Shown one piece after another: positions 37,181-47,833 of a stretch of 64,000 nt of DNA (position 1 is the stretch's first letter; every line of letters begins with the position of its first letter). The stretch comes from Campylobacter armoricus (GTDB lineage: Bacteria; Campylobacterota; Campylobacteria; Campylobacterales; Campylobacteraceae). The translations under genes were made by a program, and so were the position numbers. Below the pieces are notes generated by a model. That model was not told the DNA's origin, made no database searches, and was given only the letters and a program-made list of their open reading frames with translations. The stretch lies in assembly GCF_013372105.1 (NCBI RefSeq), contig NZ_CP053825.1, positions 992,001-1,056,000 of the forward strand, read 5' to 3'.

Positions 37181-37861
37181 TTAAAATTTTAAAGGGTCTA
37201 ATATAGCGGTAGCCTCTAAAGAAAGTTTTTTACCTTGAAAGTGCATTTTACAAAATGAAACAATTAGAGCATGAAAAATCTGATAAAGTTCATATAATTG
37301 ATATTCTTTTTTTAGCAAAGTATTTAGTTTTTGTTGATTTTTAGCTATATCTTTTTTAAAAAATCCCGACAAATCGTCATAATTTTGATATTCATATCCT
37401 AAATAACTAGCTATTCTTGCACTATAAGCATCCACCACTAAAACTTCTCTTTTACAAATATAACTTAAAATTCCATCTACACTTTCTTGTCCAAAGCCCT
37501 TAATACTCAAAAGCCACTCTCTATCTACTTGTTCTTTAAAGCTATCAAAAGAATTAAAATCTTGGAAATATTTTTGAGTGAAATTTTTAATATATTTTGC
37601 TTTGGTATTATAAAATCCGCTTGGTTTTATTAAAAGTGCTAAATCTTGTGTGCTTAAATTTGACAAATCTTCTATCTTTGTAATATTTGCTTGTTTTAAA
37701 TTCTCCAAAGATTTTAATACATTCTTCCAGTTTGTATTTTGAGTCAAAACTACAGAAATTAAAATTTCAAACTCACTTAGATTATTACCTTCCAACCAAT
37801 CAAAATCTTTATATTTAATATTTGCATAAATTAAAGTTTTAAAAATTTCATATCCGCTCAT
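37181..37861 (-). CDS. MagIII-like 3-methyladenine DNA glycosylase (EndoIII superfamily)
   Basis: The 226 residues have a helix-hairpin-helix, LLSIKGFGQESVDGILSYI, and the catalytic Asp in VVDAYSARIASYLG. FEILISVVLTQNTNWKNVLKSLENL and RPSGFYN-like PSGFYNTKAKYI are as I remember in Helicobacter MagIII. It lacks the four cysteines of the EndoIII iron-sulphur cluster. It would excise alkylated bases such as 3-methyladenine. An EndoIII-like role is less likely. Its ATG overlaps the mfd stop as ATGA. Confidence 0.82.
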   Translation of the reverse strand: MSGYEIFKTLIYANIKYKDFDWLEGNNLSEFEILISVVLTQNTNWKNVLKSLENLKQANITKIEDLSNLSTQDLALLIKPSGFYNTKAKYIKNFTQKYFQDFNSFDSFKEQVDREWLLSIKGFGQESVDGILSYICKREVLVVDAYSARIASYLGYEYQNYDDLSGFFKKDIAKNQQKLNTLLKKEYQLYELYQIFHALIVSFCKMHFQGKKLSLEATAILDPLKF

Positions 37862-40797
37862 ACTTTTTCACTCTTTCTTAAATGCATCAATGCAGCTTCA
37901 ATCACATCATCATCATCTTTGCTTTTTGCCTTGATAACTTCTTTACTCTCATCATCTTTTACAAAACAAATGTTTTGTTCATAATTACTTATTAATTTAT
38001 AATGCTTACTAGCTAAAATTTTTATAATGATTAAATCTAAAAACTGCTTAGTGAAAATATCAGGTCTACCAAAACGATCATTCATCTCACTTTCTATCTC
38101 ATATACTTCATTTACACTAATGCATTTGCTAAGCCTTCTATAAAGTTCTAATCGCAAGCGATCCTCACTGATATATTCACTATTTAAAAAGGCATTAATA
38201 TTAAGTTTTAGATCTATTTTTTTCTCTTTAATTTCTTCTTTTTTACTAAGTTTATTAATTTCATCTTCTAACATTTTAAGATACAAACTATAGCCAATTT
38301 GCTCTATATGACCACTTTGATCCACACCTAATAAATTTCCACCACCACGAATTTCTAAATCATGATAAGCAAGCACGCTTCCTGAGCCTAAATAAGAATT
38401 GCTTTCTAAACTTGTAAGTCTTTTTAAAGAATCTTGTGTGATTTTTTCTTTATTTTCAATTAAAAAATAACAATAACCTTGTTTAGCACTACGCCCTACT
38501 CGTCCTCTAAGCTGATGTAAATCAGCCATACCAAAACGATCTGAATTTTCAACTATAATAGTATTTGCATTTGCTAGATCAATACCACTTTCTACTATAG
38601 AAGTACAAAGCAATAAATCATAACCTTTGTTTTCAAATTTAATCATCTCTTCTTCAGTGGTTTTTGCATCAATTTTTGAATGCAAGATTAAAATTTTTAA
38701 ATTGGGAAATAAATCCAAAAGATATTTTTTACATCCATCAATACTTGCTATATGATTGTGAATATAAAAAATTTGTCCTGCTCTTCTTAATTCTCTAGAA
38801 ATAGCTTCTTTAATTAAAGCATCATTGCTTTCTCTAACAAAGGTACGCACATCCAAACGATCCTCAGGTGGGGTTTGTAAAACACTATATGATTTTAAAG
38901 AACTAAGAGCTTGATTTAAACTTCTTGGTATTGGTGTGGCTGACATAGAAAGAATATGTGAATTCTTGCTTAACTCTTTGAGCTTTTCTTTTTGTTTTAC
39001 ACCAAATTTGTGTTCTTCATCTATCACAACTAAACCTAAATTTTCACACTCAACCCCTAAAAGAGAATGCGTACCAACCACCACACAAGGCTTATTTTCT
39101 TTTAAAATTTGTAAAATTTGTTTTTTTTCTTTTGAGCTTGTAAAACGATCTAGCTTAAAAACATCAATTTCAAAAGGATTAAATCTTTTTTTTAAAGTTT
39201 TATAATGTTGCGAAGAAAGCAAAGTAGTAGGCACAAAAAATAATGCTGTAAAATTGCTCTTAATGCAAGTAAAAATAGCATTCATAGCAATTTCTGTTTT
39301 TCCAAAACCCACATCACCACTTAACAATCTATCCATCACACGAGAACTTTTAAGATCTTGACTAATTTCTTTACATACTATCTCTTGATCTTTGGTGTAT
39401 AAAAAACCTGCCTTGTTTATAAATTCATCTTGTAATTTTTCAGATATATCCAAAACTTTAGCCTTAATCAAAGCCCTAGCAGCAGCCAAAGAGACTATAT
39501 TAGAAGCAATGGCAAATAATTTTTCTTTCAATCTTTCTTTTAATTTTAAAAAACTTCCCTTGCCAAGCTTATCAAGCAAAGGCACGCCACCACTTGCACC
39601 AATATATTTATCAATCATATATAAATTTTCAACAGGCAATAAAAGCTTATCATTATTTAAATATCCAAGAGCGACAAATTCTTTTTTTGCACCTGCTATC
39701 ACAATAATTTCAAGCCCTAAAAATTTAGCTATACCATAATCTTCATGCACAACATAATCACCCACTCTAAGCTCATCTATAACTAAACTTGCCTTTCTAA
39801 CTCTTTTGTTTTTTTCTTTTTTATTTAAAGAAATAATAAGTTCTTTTGGAGTGATTAGATTTACTCTTTCCTGAGATATTTTTAATTTAATATTTGAAAA
39901 TTCTTGTAAATTTAAAACCTTAAATAAAGCTTCATTTTTAGCTAAAATTACAATTTGTTTGTCTTTGTGAAAATTAAAAAAATCATAATTATAAGTGCTC
40001 ACTAAATCTTTACATAATCTTGGTTCTGGCAAGACATTTTGATTAATTTTATTGATATTTTTTTCATAGTCTTGTTCGTCAAATTTTTTTATACTTACAA
40101 AATTTAAATTTAAATAATCATAAAAATCATCAATACACCAAAATCCTAAAGAATTAACATCATTGATAATACTTTGGCTTTGAAAATTTTGAATTTTTTC
40201 TTGCAAAATATTATATTGTTCTTGAGTAAAACTACTTAAAAAAGGACAAATTTCAATACTAGAAAGTTCATTTGGAATTGATTTTTGACTATGTGTATCA
40301 AAATATCTTATACTTTCTATTTCATCAGAAAAAAGTAAAATTCTAAAGGGATATTCTTCGTTAATTGCAAAAATATCTATAATATCTCCGCGTATTGAAA
40401 TTTCACCCTTATCTTGAACAATATCTACAAACTCATAACCACAATGTAAAATTTCTTCTTTAAATTTCTCCAAAATCAAAAGCGAATTTTTTTTCAAAGT
40501 GATATTTTTTAAGTTTTTTTTGCCTGGTAATTTTTGCAAAATTGTTTTTATAGGAGAGATTAAAATTTTTTTCTCATTTTCTTTATGATATGCATTTAAC
40601 ACTTTGCAAATTTCAAAAAGTTCTTTAGAAAAAGATCGCAAATCACTACCAAATTCTGCTCTAAAATCAGGCAAAACAAAAGTTGTAAATTTCAAAAAGA
40701 AGCAAACTTGAGCTAATTCATCTGCTTCCTTGTCGTTTTCACAAATTACTAAATCGGTTTTGTTGCTTAATAAATATTCATATAATTTAGCTTGCAT
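37858..40797 (-). CDS. mfd: Transcription-repair coupling factor Mfd
   Basis: Mfd removes stalled RNA polymerase and recruits UvrA. The 979 residues are somewhat shorter than in E. coli (1148). A UvrB-like N-terminal part is present. The RNA polymerase-interacting domain includes ELRVGDYVVHEDYGIAKFLG, followed by the helicase with LLSGDVGFGKTEIAM (Walker A), VIDEEHKFGVKQKE (DEEH box), SMSATPIPRSL and QLRGRVGRSAKQGYCYF, and then the TRCF C-terminal domain. It is coupled to a glycosylase gene downstream and overlaps bactofilin by 11 bases. Confidence 0.96.
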   Translation of the reverse strand: MQAKLYEYLLSNKTDLVICENDKEADELAQVCFFLKFTTFVLPDFRAEFGSDLRSFSKELFEICKVLNAYHKENEKKILISPIKTILQKLPGKKNLKNITLKKNSLLILEKFKEEILHCGYEFVDIVQDKGEISIRGDIIDIFAINEEYPFRILLFSDEIESIRYFDTHSQKSIPNELSSIEICPFLSSFTQEQYNILQEKIQNFQSQSIINDVNSLGFWCIDDFYDYLNLNFVSIKKFDEQDYEKNINKINQNVLPEPRLCKDLVSTYNYDFFNFHKDKQIVILAKNEALFKVLNLQEFSNIKLKISQERVNLITPKELIISLNKKEKNKRVRKASLVIDELRVGDYVVHEDYGIAKFLGLEIIVIAGAKKEFVALGYLNNDKLLLPVENLYMIDKYIGASGGVPLLDKLGKGSFLKLKERLKEKLFAIASNIVSLAAARALIKAKVLDISEKLQDEFINKAGFLYTKDQEIVCKEISQDLKSSRVMDRLLSGDVGFGKTEIAMNAIFTCIKSNFTALFFVPTTLLSSQHYKTLKKRFNPFEIDVFKLDRFTSSKEKKQILQILKENKPCVVVGTHSLLGVECENLGLVVIDEEHKFGVKQKEKLKELSKNSHILSMSATPIPRSLNQALSSLKSYSVLQTPPEDRLDVRTFVRESNDALIKEAISRELRRAGQIFYIHNHIASIDGCKKYLLDLFPNLKILILHSKIDAKTTEEEMIKFENKGYDLLLCTSIVESGIDLANANTIIVENSDRFGMADLHQLRGRVGRSAKQGYCYFLIENKEKITQDSLKRLTSLESNSYLGSGSVLAYHDLEIRGGGNLLGVDQSGHIEQIGYSLYLKMLEDEINKLSKKEEIKEKKIDLKLNINAFLNSEYISEDRLRLELYRRLSKCISVNEVYEIESEMNDRFGRPDIFTKQFLDLIIIKILASKHYKLISNYEQNICFVKDDESKEVIKAKSKDDDDVIEAALMHLRKSEKV

Positions 40798-41191
40798 CTT
40801 CTGTATTTTCTATACTCACATCAATAGCTGCAAGTTCTTCATCTTTTTCAATTATTTTACTACTTCCATTAAATTTTCCGCCATTTTCTATGCTTAATTG
40901 CTTAACTATGATATTACCATTAAGCACTCCACCAGATAGAATTTCTAAAGAATCAACTTGCATTTCTCCTTCAAAAACTCCATTAATTACAATTTTACTT
41001 GCTTTAACTTGTCCTTTTAAAACACCACTTTTGCCTATAACAATCACATTTGAAGAATTAATTACGCCTGTAATCTCTCCATCTAAATGAAGCATAGAAT
41101 CAAAATAAAATTTACCTTCTATTTTTGCGCCGTTTGAAATGACTGTAGTTTCGGATACTGAAGCAATAGAGCCTTTATTAAAGATTGCCAT
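40787..41191 (-). CDS. Bactofilin (CcmA-like)
   Basis: The 134 residues are one bactofilin beta-helix: LHLDGEITGVINSSNVIVIG, then GVLKGQVKASKIVINGVFEG. These polymerise into filaments that localise peptidoglycan enzymes, and in Helicobacter CcmA does so with Csd1-type peptidases to give helical shape. The start ATG 41191 has AAAGGAGAG six bases before it and lies 73 bases inside the M23 peptidase gene, as in related species. Confidence 0.92.
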   Translation of the reverse strand: MAIFNKGSIASVSETTVISNGAKIEGKFYFDSMLHLDGEITGVINSSNVIVIGKSGVLKGQVKASKIVINGVFEGEMQVDSLEILSGGVLNGNIIVKQLSIENGGKFNGSSKIIEKDEELAAIDVSIENTEDAS

Positions 41192-42027
41192 GGAACTCTC
41201 CTTTCTTTATCAAAAATTTGTTCATAATTTTTTCTATTTAAGTCTATAAAAATTTTAGGATCTAATAATTTATTAATAAATCTAACTTCATAATGCAAAT
41301 GCGGACCAGTAGAAAGTCCTGTATTTCCTGTATAGCCCAATAAGTCTCCTTTTTTAACAAACTGACCCGCCTTCACAACATCTTGTCGAGACATATGAGC
41401 ATAAACTGTTTTAAAACCAAAATTATGTATCAAAATAACTGAATAACCATAACCATTATTACTATATGCGGCATATTCAACCACCCCATTCGCAGGAGCA
41501 TAGATAGGTGTTTTTAAAGCCGCCCTTAAATCAATACCAGGGTGAAATTCTTTTTTATTTAATATAGGATGATGACGCCACCCAAAATTACCCGTAATTC
41601 CATTATCCTCTATCACATGTCCATTTGGAATTTGAGTTAAAAACAAATAAGCTTGGTCATTTGTTAGTTTAATCTTTTCTAATCTTTCAGGTATATCTAA
41701 ACTCTCATCTTGTTTCAACCCTAAATTATCTTCTATATTTGCTAATTGAGTTTGGAGTTCATCATATAAAGTTGTTTTTTCTTCTAGACTTTTTTGCATA
41801 CTTTCATTTTGAGAAAACAATTTAGTATTTTTTGCCAATAAAGCATCTTGTTCTTTTATAAGCTCTGTTCTTTTTTCTGCTAAATAATTAATATACAAAG
41901 CACCCATAACAATAACAACAAACACAAAAGAAGTAAAATAAATAATTACTTTTTTTATTATTTGACTTAATAAAAAATGTCTAGAACCATTTACATCTGT
42001 AATGGTTAATGTAAATTTATCTTTCAT
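41119..42027 (-). CDS. M23-family peptidoglycan endopeptidase (cell shape, Csd/Pgp3-like)
   Basis: The 302 residues have one N-terminal transmembrane helix (about 27-50), a coiled coil (55-105) and a C-terminal LytM/M23 domain with HPGIDLRA (zinc His and Asp), YGYSVILIHNFG and GPHLHYEVR (HxH). All zinc ligands are present. It would cut peptidoglycan cross-links and help set helical shape together with the bactofilin that overlaps its 3' end by 73 bases. Its own start overlaps folC by 11 bases. Confidence 0.92.
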   Translation of the reverse strand: MKDKFTLTITDVNGSRHFLLSQIIKKVIIYFTSFVFVVIVMGALYINYLAEKRTELIKEQDALLAKNTKLFSQNESMQKSLEEKTTLYDELQTQLANIEDNLGLKQDESLDIPERLEKIKLTNDQAYLFLTQIPNGHVIEDNGITGNFGWRHHPILNKKEFHPGIDLRAALKTPIYAPANGVVEYAAYSNNGYGYSVILIHNFGFKTVYAHMSRQDVVKAGQFVKKGDLLGYTGNTGLSTGPHLHYEVRFINKLLDPKIFIDLNRKNYEQIFDKERRVPWQSLIKALLLQYPKLQSFQTAQK

Positions 42028-43186
42028 TATAGCCTCTTAAAAAATTCTCTACCAAAATAAAAGAACCAAAAACTAAATACAATTCATCTTTATTAATTTC
42101 TTTAAATTTTTGATATTTTATATTTAATTTTTCTAAATTTGCTAACAAATTAACACCTGCTAAAGCTCTATCTTTGCTTTCATATTCAAAAATTTCTACA
42201 ATTTTTACAATAGACTTTAAAGCTTTTAAAATTTTATAAGAATCTTTATCTAAAAAGCAATTATAAACTAAATGAACTTTTTTTTCCTTGAAAATTTCAG
42301 CTAAAGCCAAAGCTGCCATCTCATTATGTCCAACATCAATAAATATATTTTCACTAATTTGCTCACATCTTCCTCTTAAATCAAGCTTTGGTAAAAATTC
42401 CAAGCATTTAATCAGTTCTTCTTCATTTTTATCACAAATTTTAGAAAAAGCTTCTAATGCAAGCAAGAGATTATCTTTTAAAAAAAATACTAAATTATTT
42501 TTAGATGTATATTCTTGAGCTTTTGAATAAATTTTTTTATTTTTATATAAAAAACTTATATCAAGATGTGCATTTTTCAATCTTGCAATTTTTTTAGCCA
42601 TATTAATCACTATTTGTTCTTGTTTAGCACTAACTAGGGCTTTACCACTCATTGCTTTTAATTTAGTTCTTGCTATATCTTGTAAATTCCTACCTAGCAA
42701 ATCTTGATGATCAAAACCTATGTTAGTAAAAATACTAAAATCGATTTCAAAAACACTAGTTGCGTCATATTCTCCACCAACTCCAGCTTCTAAGACAACA
42801 AAATCACAATCTTTAAAAACAAAAAAAGCTAAAAATGTAGCATATTCAAAATAGCTAAGCCTTTCAACATCATCCAAAAAAACATTATTTAAATTTTCAT
42901 GAGCTTTTTCTAAAAGTTTGTTGTTTGCAATTTTACCATTTAACCAAAATCTCTCATTAAAATCAAATATGTGTGGACTACTATAATGCCCAACCTTATA
43001 TCCTTGATTTAATAACAAAAGTGCTAAAAACCTACCTGTACTTCCTTTACCATTAGTTCCGATGATTTGAATATTTCTAGTTTTTGGAAGATATTTTTTG
43101 TATTTTTCATACATAGCAAGCATAAAAAAGCGATTAATTTTTTTTGCATATATGCTTTTACTAGATAATGTTTGCTGGAATTTCAT
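42017..43186 (-). CDS. folC: Folylpolyglutamate synthase / dihydrofolate synthase
   Basis: FolC adds glutamate to dihydropteroate and folates. The 389 residues include the P-loop NIQIIGTNGKGSTGRFLALLL (read from about residue 41, cited in parts: GTNGKGSTGR), FTNIGFDHQDLLG, and KALVSAKQEQI. The C-terminal domain includes DLRGRCEQI and FIDVGHNEMAAL. It lies between the degenerate GGDEF gene and the shape genes. Confidence 0.94.
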   Translation of the reverse strand: MKFQQTLSSKSIYAKKINRFFMLAMYEKYKKYLPKTRNIQIIGTNGKGSTGRFLALLLLNQGYKVGHYSSPHIFDFNERFWLNGKIANNKLLEKAHENLNNVFLDDVERLSYFEYATFLAFFVFKDCDFVVLEAGVGGEYDATSVFEIDFSIFTNIGFDHQDLLGRNLQDIARTKLKAMSGKALVSAKQEQIVINMAKKIARLKNAHLDISFLYKNKKIYSKAQEYTSKNNLVFFLKDNLLLALEAFSKICDKNEEELIKCLEFLPKLDLRGRCEQISENIFIDVGHNEMAALALAEIFKEKKVHLVYNCFLDKDSYKILKALKSIVKIVEIFEYESKDRALAGVNLLANLEKLNIKYQKFKEINKDELYLVFGSFILVENFLRGYNER

Positions 43187-43187
43187 T

Positions 43188-44555
43188 TTAAGCTTTATCG
43201 ATTAATTCTTTTAAAATATCGCCATCACCAAATTCTTTTTTTTCTATATAAGATGATGAGATTACAAGTTTAACCACTTCTTCTTTATAAATAAATTTAT
43301 AATCATCTATAAGTTTTAAAGATTTCTCTGTATAAACTTGAGCTGCTTGTATATTTTGTCCAGGAAAAATAATCAAATAAGAACTTTCATCTAAAATCCA
43401 AATTTCTTCAGAACCTTTACATAAATCTTTTAATATTTTTTTAAATTTATCACTGATAGTTTTAAAGCTATCAATTCCATAAGCATTGATTACATGTTCT
43501 ATATTATTAATCTTAAAAAAGCACAAAGCATAATTAACAGCATAAAGTTTATAGTTTTCATCTAATTTTTTTAACTCTTTGGCTAAATTCCATTGCTCTC
43601 TTTGTTCATCATCACTTGTTGCTTGGATTTGAGTTTTAATTTGTGCAATTTGTTCATTAGCATATAATAATTTATCTTTTAAAATATCGAAATTAACTTG
43701 AACATTTCCATTTTCATCTTTCGTAAGATTATTAATAAATTTCACATCTTCTTGGCTATTGTCATAAAGCTTAGCCACCATTTCATTTAAGCTTTCTAAA
43801 TGTTGATTGAAAAAAGAAAGATTTTTTTGTATATAATATTTATCTATTGCTTCTTTTTTTTGCAACATTAAACAATACTCATGTGCAAATTCTTTTCTAG
43901 CAATTAACCTAGGATTTTCTTTTAAATTTTGTTTAAATTGCTCTACCTCTTTGCTTTCTCCAAATAAAGGCTCCAAAGAAGCAAGTAAAAGTTCAGCTTG
44001 TTTTTCATAAGAACGCTCTTTTAACATACTGATAAGTTTTTCCACCAAAACATGAAAATCCAAAAAAGAGCGTATGTTAAATTCCTCTAGTTTTTTTAAA
44101 AGCTCGTTATCTTCATAGCTTTTTTCTAATTCCCGCCATTTAGCTCTTAAAAGATATATAGTTTCTATATCCATAGCTTGTGATAATCTATGTTGAGTAA
44201 TTTGAGCTAATTCTTTAATTTTTTTGTCTTTGCTTATACCAAGCTGATGTATGATAAGCTCAAGCAATGCATATACATCTTCATATTTTCTACTAACTTG
44301 CCTATTAAGCCTAGAAACTAGATACATTAAAAACTCATCAATCGTACGGATACTTTTTCTTTTTAATTCTTGTCTATAAGAATCATCTAATAAATTAGTA
44401 TATTTTTCTATTCTAGTCTTGTTAAAACTTGCCACTCCAGCTTTTTTAGCACATTCTTCAAAAACTTCACTATAATTTTCAGGAGTTGGATATAGCTTGC
44501 GTTCTTTTAATTTTATTAATGTTTCTTTAGCAATTTCACTAATATGACTTGCCAT
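43188..44555 (-). CDS. Degenerate GGDEF-domain protein
   Basis: The 455 residues have a helical N-terminal part (1-280, many Leu/Lys/Glu heptads) and a C-terminal region (about 330-445) with the strand order of a GGDEF domain: YAVNYALCFFKINNIEHVIN, then EIWILDESSYLIIFPG. The usual GG[DE]EF signature has become LDESSY, so cyclase activity is unlikely. It may bind nucleotide or protein as a sensor. It sits between lptE and folC; I know the family only as hypothetical. Confidence 0.65.
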   Translation of the reverse strand: MASHISEIAKETLIKLKERKLYPTPENYSEVFEECAKKAGVASFNKTRIEKYTNLLDDSYRQELKRKSIRTIDEFLMYLVSRLNRQVSRKYEDVYALLELIIHQLGISKDKKIKELAQITQHRLSQAMDIETIYLLRAKWRELEKSYEDNELLKKLEEFNIRSFLDFHVLVEKLISMLKERSYEKQAELLLASLEPLFGESKEVEQFKQNLKENPRLIARKEFAHEYCLMLQKKEAIDKYYIQKNLSFFNQHLESLNEMVAKLYDNSQEDVKFINNLTKDENGNVQVNFDILKDKLLYANEQIAQIKTQIQATSDDEQREQWNLAKELKKLDENYKLYAVNYALCFFKINNIEHVINAYGIDSFKTISDKFKKILKDLCKGSEEIWILDESSYLIIFPGQNIQAAQVYTEKSLKLIDDYKFIYKEEVVKLVISSSYIEKKEFGDGDILKELIDKA

Positions 44556-44556
44556 T

Positions 44557-45054
44557 TTATCTATAACCCCTAATAGCTATAATAGAAACAAATTCATCAA
44601 ATGCTTCGCTTGAAGCGTTTTTAATTGCTTCAAATCTAGCTTGATCACTAATGATAGAGTTTGGATTAATATCAAAATTATAACTTCCTCTTGTATTTAT
44701 AATTTCTTCTTTTCCATTTTTATAACGCAAAATAAATTCCAAATAAAGCTGTGCTTTATAATTAATTACATAACCATTTTTATCATAGACCATAGGATGA
44801 AAATCTAGTTTTTTCATTGTAACAATAATAGAACTATCTGCATTATACTCATCTGTTATTTTCCTACCAAGCTTGTTAAGCATTGTTTCTCTTAAAATAT
44901 CTGTGATATATACACTATTTTCAGGATCTTGCTTGCTAATGTTAATTTTTAAAAATACATTTTCGCCCAAAACCTTACTTGCCATCTGCGAAGATGGAAT
45001 ATATCCACAAGCTATGATGAAAAACGCAAAAAAAGATACTAAATATTTTTTCAT
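44557..45054 (-). CDS. lptE: LPS-assembly lipoprotein LptE-like
   Basis: A 165-residue lipoprotein. The signal peptide [20 protein letters not shown] has a lipobox FIIAC with Cys16 as the acylated residue. The mature part ([31 protein letters not shown]) follows the small LptE/RlpB pattern. LptE plugs LptD in the outer membrane. The assignment is helped by position directly after leuS, as in other bacteria where the two are adjacent. Its ATG overlaps the leuS stop. Confidence 0.8.
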   Translation of the reverse strand: MKKYLVSFFAFFIIACGYIPSSQMASKVLGENVFLKINISKQDPENSVYITDILRETMLNKLGRKITDEYNADSSIIVTMKKLDFHPMVYDKNGYVINYKAQLYLEFILRYKNGKEEIINTRGSYNFDINPNSIISDQARFEAIKNASSEAFDEFVSIIAIRGYR

Positions 45055-47480
45055 TTAATCACCAAATTTACCAATTTATTATCAATGTAAATTTCTTTTA
45101 CTATAGTCTTTCCTTCTAGCCATTTACAAACACTTTCTTTTGCCAAATTTAAAACTTGTTCTTTGTTAGCATCTGAAGATATTTCTATTTGTGCTCTTTT
45201 TTTACCATTGACACTAATAGCTATAGTAAAACTATCTTTAACAAAAACTTCATCTTTTAATTTTAGCACTTTAAAATTCTCACACTTAAACAAATATTCA
45301 CTAAGTTCAAAACACACATGAGGGATAATTGGTTCTAAAATATTTAAAATAATATAAAAAGCCTCTCTTGAAACTTCTTTATGACTTATAGCATTTAAGG
45401 CATTTAAAGCTTCCATACATGCAGCTATCAAAGTATTAAAAGCAAAACTTTCTTCATAAACTTCAAAAGATTTTTTCAAAGCTTCATATACTTTTAATCT
45501 AGCATATTTTTCTTCTTTATTTAAGCTTTGGTGGTCAATTTCTTTTAATTCTCCACTTTCTAAACTCATAGCCTTTTCATAAAGCCTATTGATAAATTTA
45601 AACGCACCCTCTAGTGCACTATCGTTCCATTCAAGTTCTTTAGCAGGTGGTGCTGCAAAAAGTATAAACAATCTTGCACTATCTGCCCCATATTTTTCTA
45701 TAATATAATCAGGATCAACCACATTCCCCTTAGACTTACTCATCTTAGCACCATCTTTAGTGACCATTCCTTGGGTTAAAAGTCTATTAAAAGGTTCATC
45801 GTCTTTTAAATACCCCAAATCTCTAAGTGCTTTTTGGAAAAATCTAGCATAAAGTAAATGTAAAATTGCATGTTCAATCCCGCCAATATATTCATCAACA
45901 TTCATCCAATAATTTACACTTTTTTCATCTATTGCTTTTTCTTTCCAAGTTTTATCATTACTTGCAAAACGCGCAAAATACCAAGAACTTTCAAAGAAAG
46001 TATCTAAAGTATCACTTTCTTTTTGTGCATTTTTTCCACATTTTGGACAAATACATTCTTTCCATATCTCATGCTTATCAAGTGGATTTCCCTCTCCATT
46101 TATCACCACATCTTCAGGCAAAGTAATAGGTAAATTTTCTATTTTTTGAGGAACTATGCCACAAGAGTTACACTTAATCATTGGTATAGGGGCACCCCAA
46201 TACCTTTGTCTAGAAACACCCCAATCACGAATTTTAAAATTTGTAATCCTTTTACCAATTCCTAAAGATTCAAATTTTAAACTAATTTTTTCTCTAGCTT
46301 CATCACATTCTAGTTGATCAAATTCACCGCTATTAACCAAAACACCTTCTTTTAAAGTATAACATTGTGTATCATTTTCATCTTTATAAACTACTTTTTT
46401 TATAGCTAAACTATAAGTTTTTGCAAACTCATAATCTCTTTCATCATGAGCAGGCACGCTCATAATAGCACCGCTACCATAATCACTTAAAACAAAATTT
46501 GCTATCCATAAAGGAATTTTCTCACCATTTAATGGATGAATTGCATAAAGATTTAAAAAATATCCTTCTTTACTAGCAACTTGTCTTTGGCGTGGTGTTT
46601 GATTTTGTATGTTTTGAATTTTTGTTATAACATCTTGATCTAGCAATTTTTTATCAATTAATTCATTTACTATTTCATGATCAGGTGCTAAAGCTATATA
46701 TGATACCCCATAAATAGTCTCAGCTCTTGTAGTAAATACATTAATTTTTTTTGCACTTACTTTATCATTTTCTTCTAAATCAAAATCAAAGCTAAGTCCT
46801 ATACTTTTACCAATCCAATTTTCTTGCATAGTTAAAACTTGACTTGGCCACTTTCCTTCTAGTTTTTTAAGATCTTGTAATAACTCATCTGCATAAGCAG
46901 TGATTTTAACATAATATCCTGGCATTTTTTTTCTAACAACTTCATGTCCACAACGCCAACATTTACCATCTTCAACTTGCTCATTTGCTAAAACAGTTTT
47001 ATCATTCTCACACCAATTAACTTCAGCTTCTTTTGTGTAAATCAAATCTTTTTCATACATTTTGATAAAAAATTCTTGCTCAAATTTAGTATATAAAGGA
47101 TCAGAAGTAGCAAACATTCTTTTTTTAGAAAAAGAAAAACCTAAAGATGCAAGTTCATTTTGCATATAATCAATGTTTTCATAAGTCCATTTTTTAGGAT
47201 GGATACCATGTTTAATTGCAGCATTTTCAGCAGGCATACCAAAACTATCAAAACCTATAGGATGTAAGACATTAAAACCTTTTTTTCTATAATATCTAGC
47301 CATAGCATCGCCTATGCTATAATTTCTCACATGTCCCATATGAATTCTACCGCTTGGATATGGAAACATAGATAAAATATATTTTTTAGGTAAAGAAAAA
47401 TCATCTTTTGGTTCAAAATACTCTTTATCTTGCCAAATTTTTTGCCATTTTTTTTCTATTTTACCTGCTTCATATGCCAT
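45051..47480 (-). CDS. leuS: Leucine-tRNA ligase
   Basis: LeuRS of 809 residues. HIGH box: [20 protein letters not shown] (residues 39-58). The CP1 editing domain has [20 protein letters not shown] and the conserved aspartate in [11 protein letters not shown]. The Cys-rich zinc insert (CNSC, CPKC) and the KMSKS loop [15 protein letters not shown] are present. The length is slightly under the 860 of E. coli. It follows a small membrane protein gene and couples to lptE. Confidence 0.97.
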   Translation of the reverse strand: MAYEAGKIEKKWQKIWQDKEYFEPKDDFSLPKKYILSMFPYPSGRIHMGHVRNYSIGDAMARYYRKKGFNVLHPIGFDSFGMPAENAAIKHGIHPKKWTYENIDYMQNELASLGFSFSKKRMFATSDPLYTKFEQEFFIKMYEKDLIYTKEAEVNWCENDKTVLANEQVEDGKCWRCGHEVVRKKMPGYYVKITAYADELLQDLKKLEGKWPSQVLTMQENWIGKSIGLSFDFDLEENDKVSAKKINVFTTRAETIYGVSYIALAPDHEIVNELIDKKLLDQDVITKIQNIQNQTPRQRQVASKEGYFLNLYAIHPLNGEKIPLWIANFVLSDYGSGAIMSVPAHDERDYEFAKTYSLAIKKVVYKDENDTQCYTLKEGVLVNSGEFDQLECDEAREKISLKFESLGIGKRITNFKIRDWGVSRQRYWGAPIPMIKCNSCGIVPQKIENLPITLPEDVVINGEGNPLDKHEIWKECICPKCGKNAQKESDTLDTFFESSWYFARFASNDKTWKEKAIDEKSVNYWMNVDEYIGGIEHAILHLLYARFFQKALRDLGYLKDDEPFNRLLTQGMVTKDGAKMSKSKGNVVDPDYIIEKYGADSARLFILFAAPPAKELEWNDSALEGAFKFINRLYEKAMSLESGELKEIDHQSLNKEEKYARLKVYEALKKSFEVYEESFAFNTLIAACMEALNALNAISHKEVSREAFYIILNILEPIIPHVCFELSEYLFKCENFKVLKLKDEVFVKDSFTIAISVNGKKRAQIEISSDANKEQVLNLAKESVCKWLEGKTIVKEIYIDNKLVNLVIK

Positions 47481-47489
47481 TTTTTGCTC

Positions 47490-47831
47490 CTAATTTTCTT
47501 CTTGATTTTTCACTGAATCTACTATAACTAAAATCATTGAAAAAATATTAGCTATTAAGGCTCCTATAGCTAAAGTATAAACCATCACATTGGCACTAGG
47601 ATTAATTTGGATTAAAACAAAAGCTGGAATTAAATGCAAATCAGCAACCAAAGAACTTGCAAATAATTCTGCTGCTAAGAAATTTCTAACTCCAATTTTT
47701 AATAAAGTAGAAACTAAATTCACACAAGCTGCAACAAACAACGCAACTTCATTTTGATCATATAAAAAACCTGCGGTTGTTGTTAAACTCATTAAAGCAA
47801 AAAATATATATATAACCTTACCCCAGTTCAT
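47490..47831 (-). CDS. Small integral membrane protein (DUF6394-like)
   Basis: A 113-residue hydrophobic protein with about four membrane segments: VIYIFFALMSLTTTAGFLY, VALFVAACVNLVSTLLKI, LIPAFVLIQINPSANV, and YTLAIGALIANIFSMILVIV. A conserved-looking polar bridge RNFLAAELFASSLVADLHL links them. The function is unknown. It lies directly after secF, which suggests a membrane-biogenesis link, but no motif supports more. Confidence 0.75.
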   Translation of the reverse strand: MNWGKVIYIFFALMSLTTTAGFLYDQNEVALFVAACVNLVSTLLKIGVRNFLAAELFASSLVADLHLIPAFVLIQINPSANVMVYTLAIGALIANIFSMILVIVDSVKNQEEN

Positions 47832-47833
47832 TT

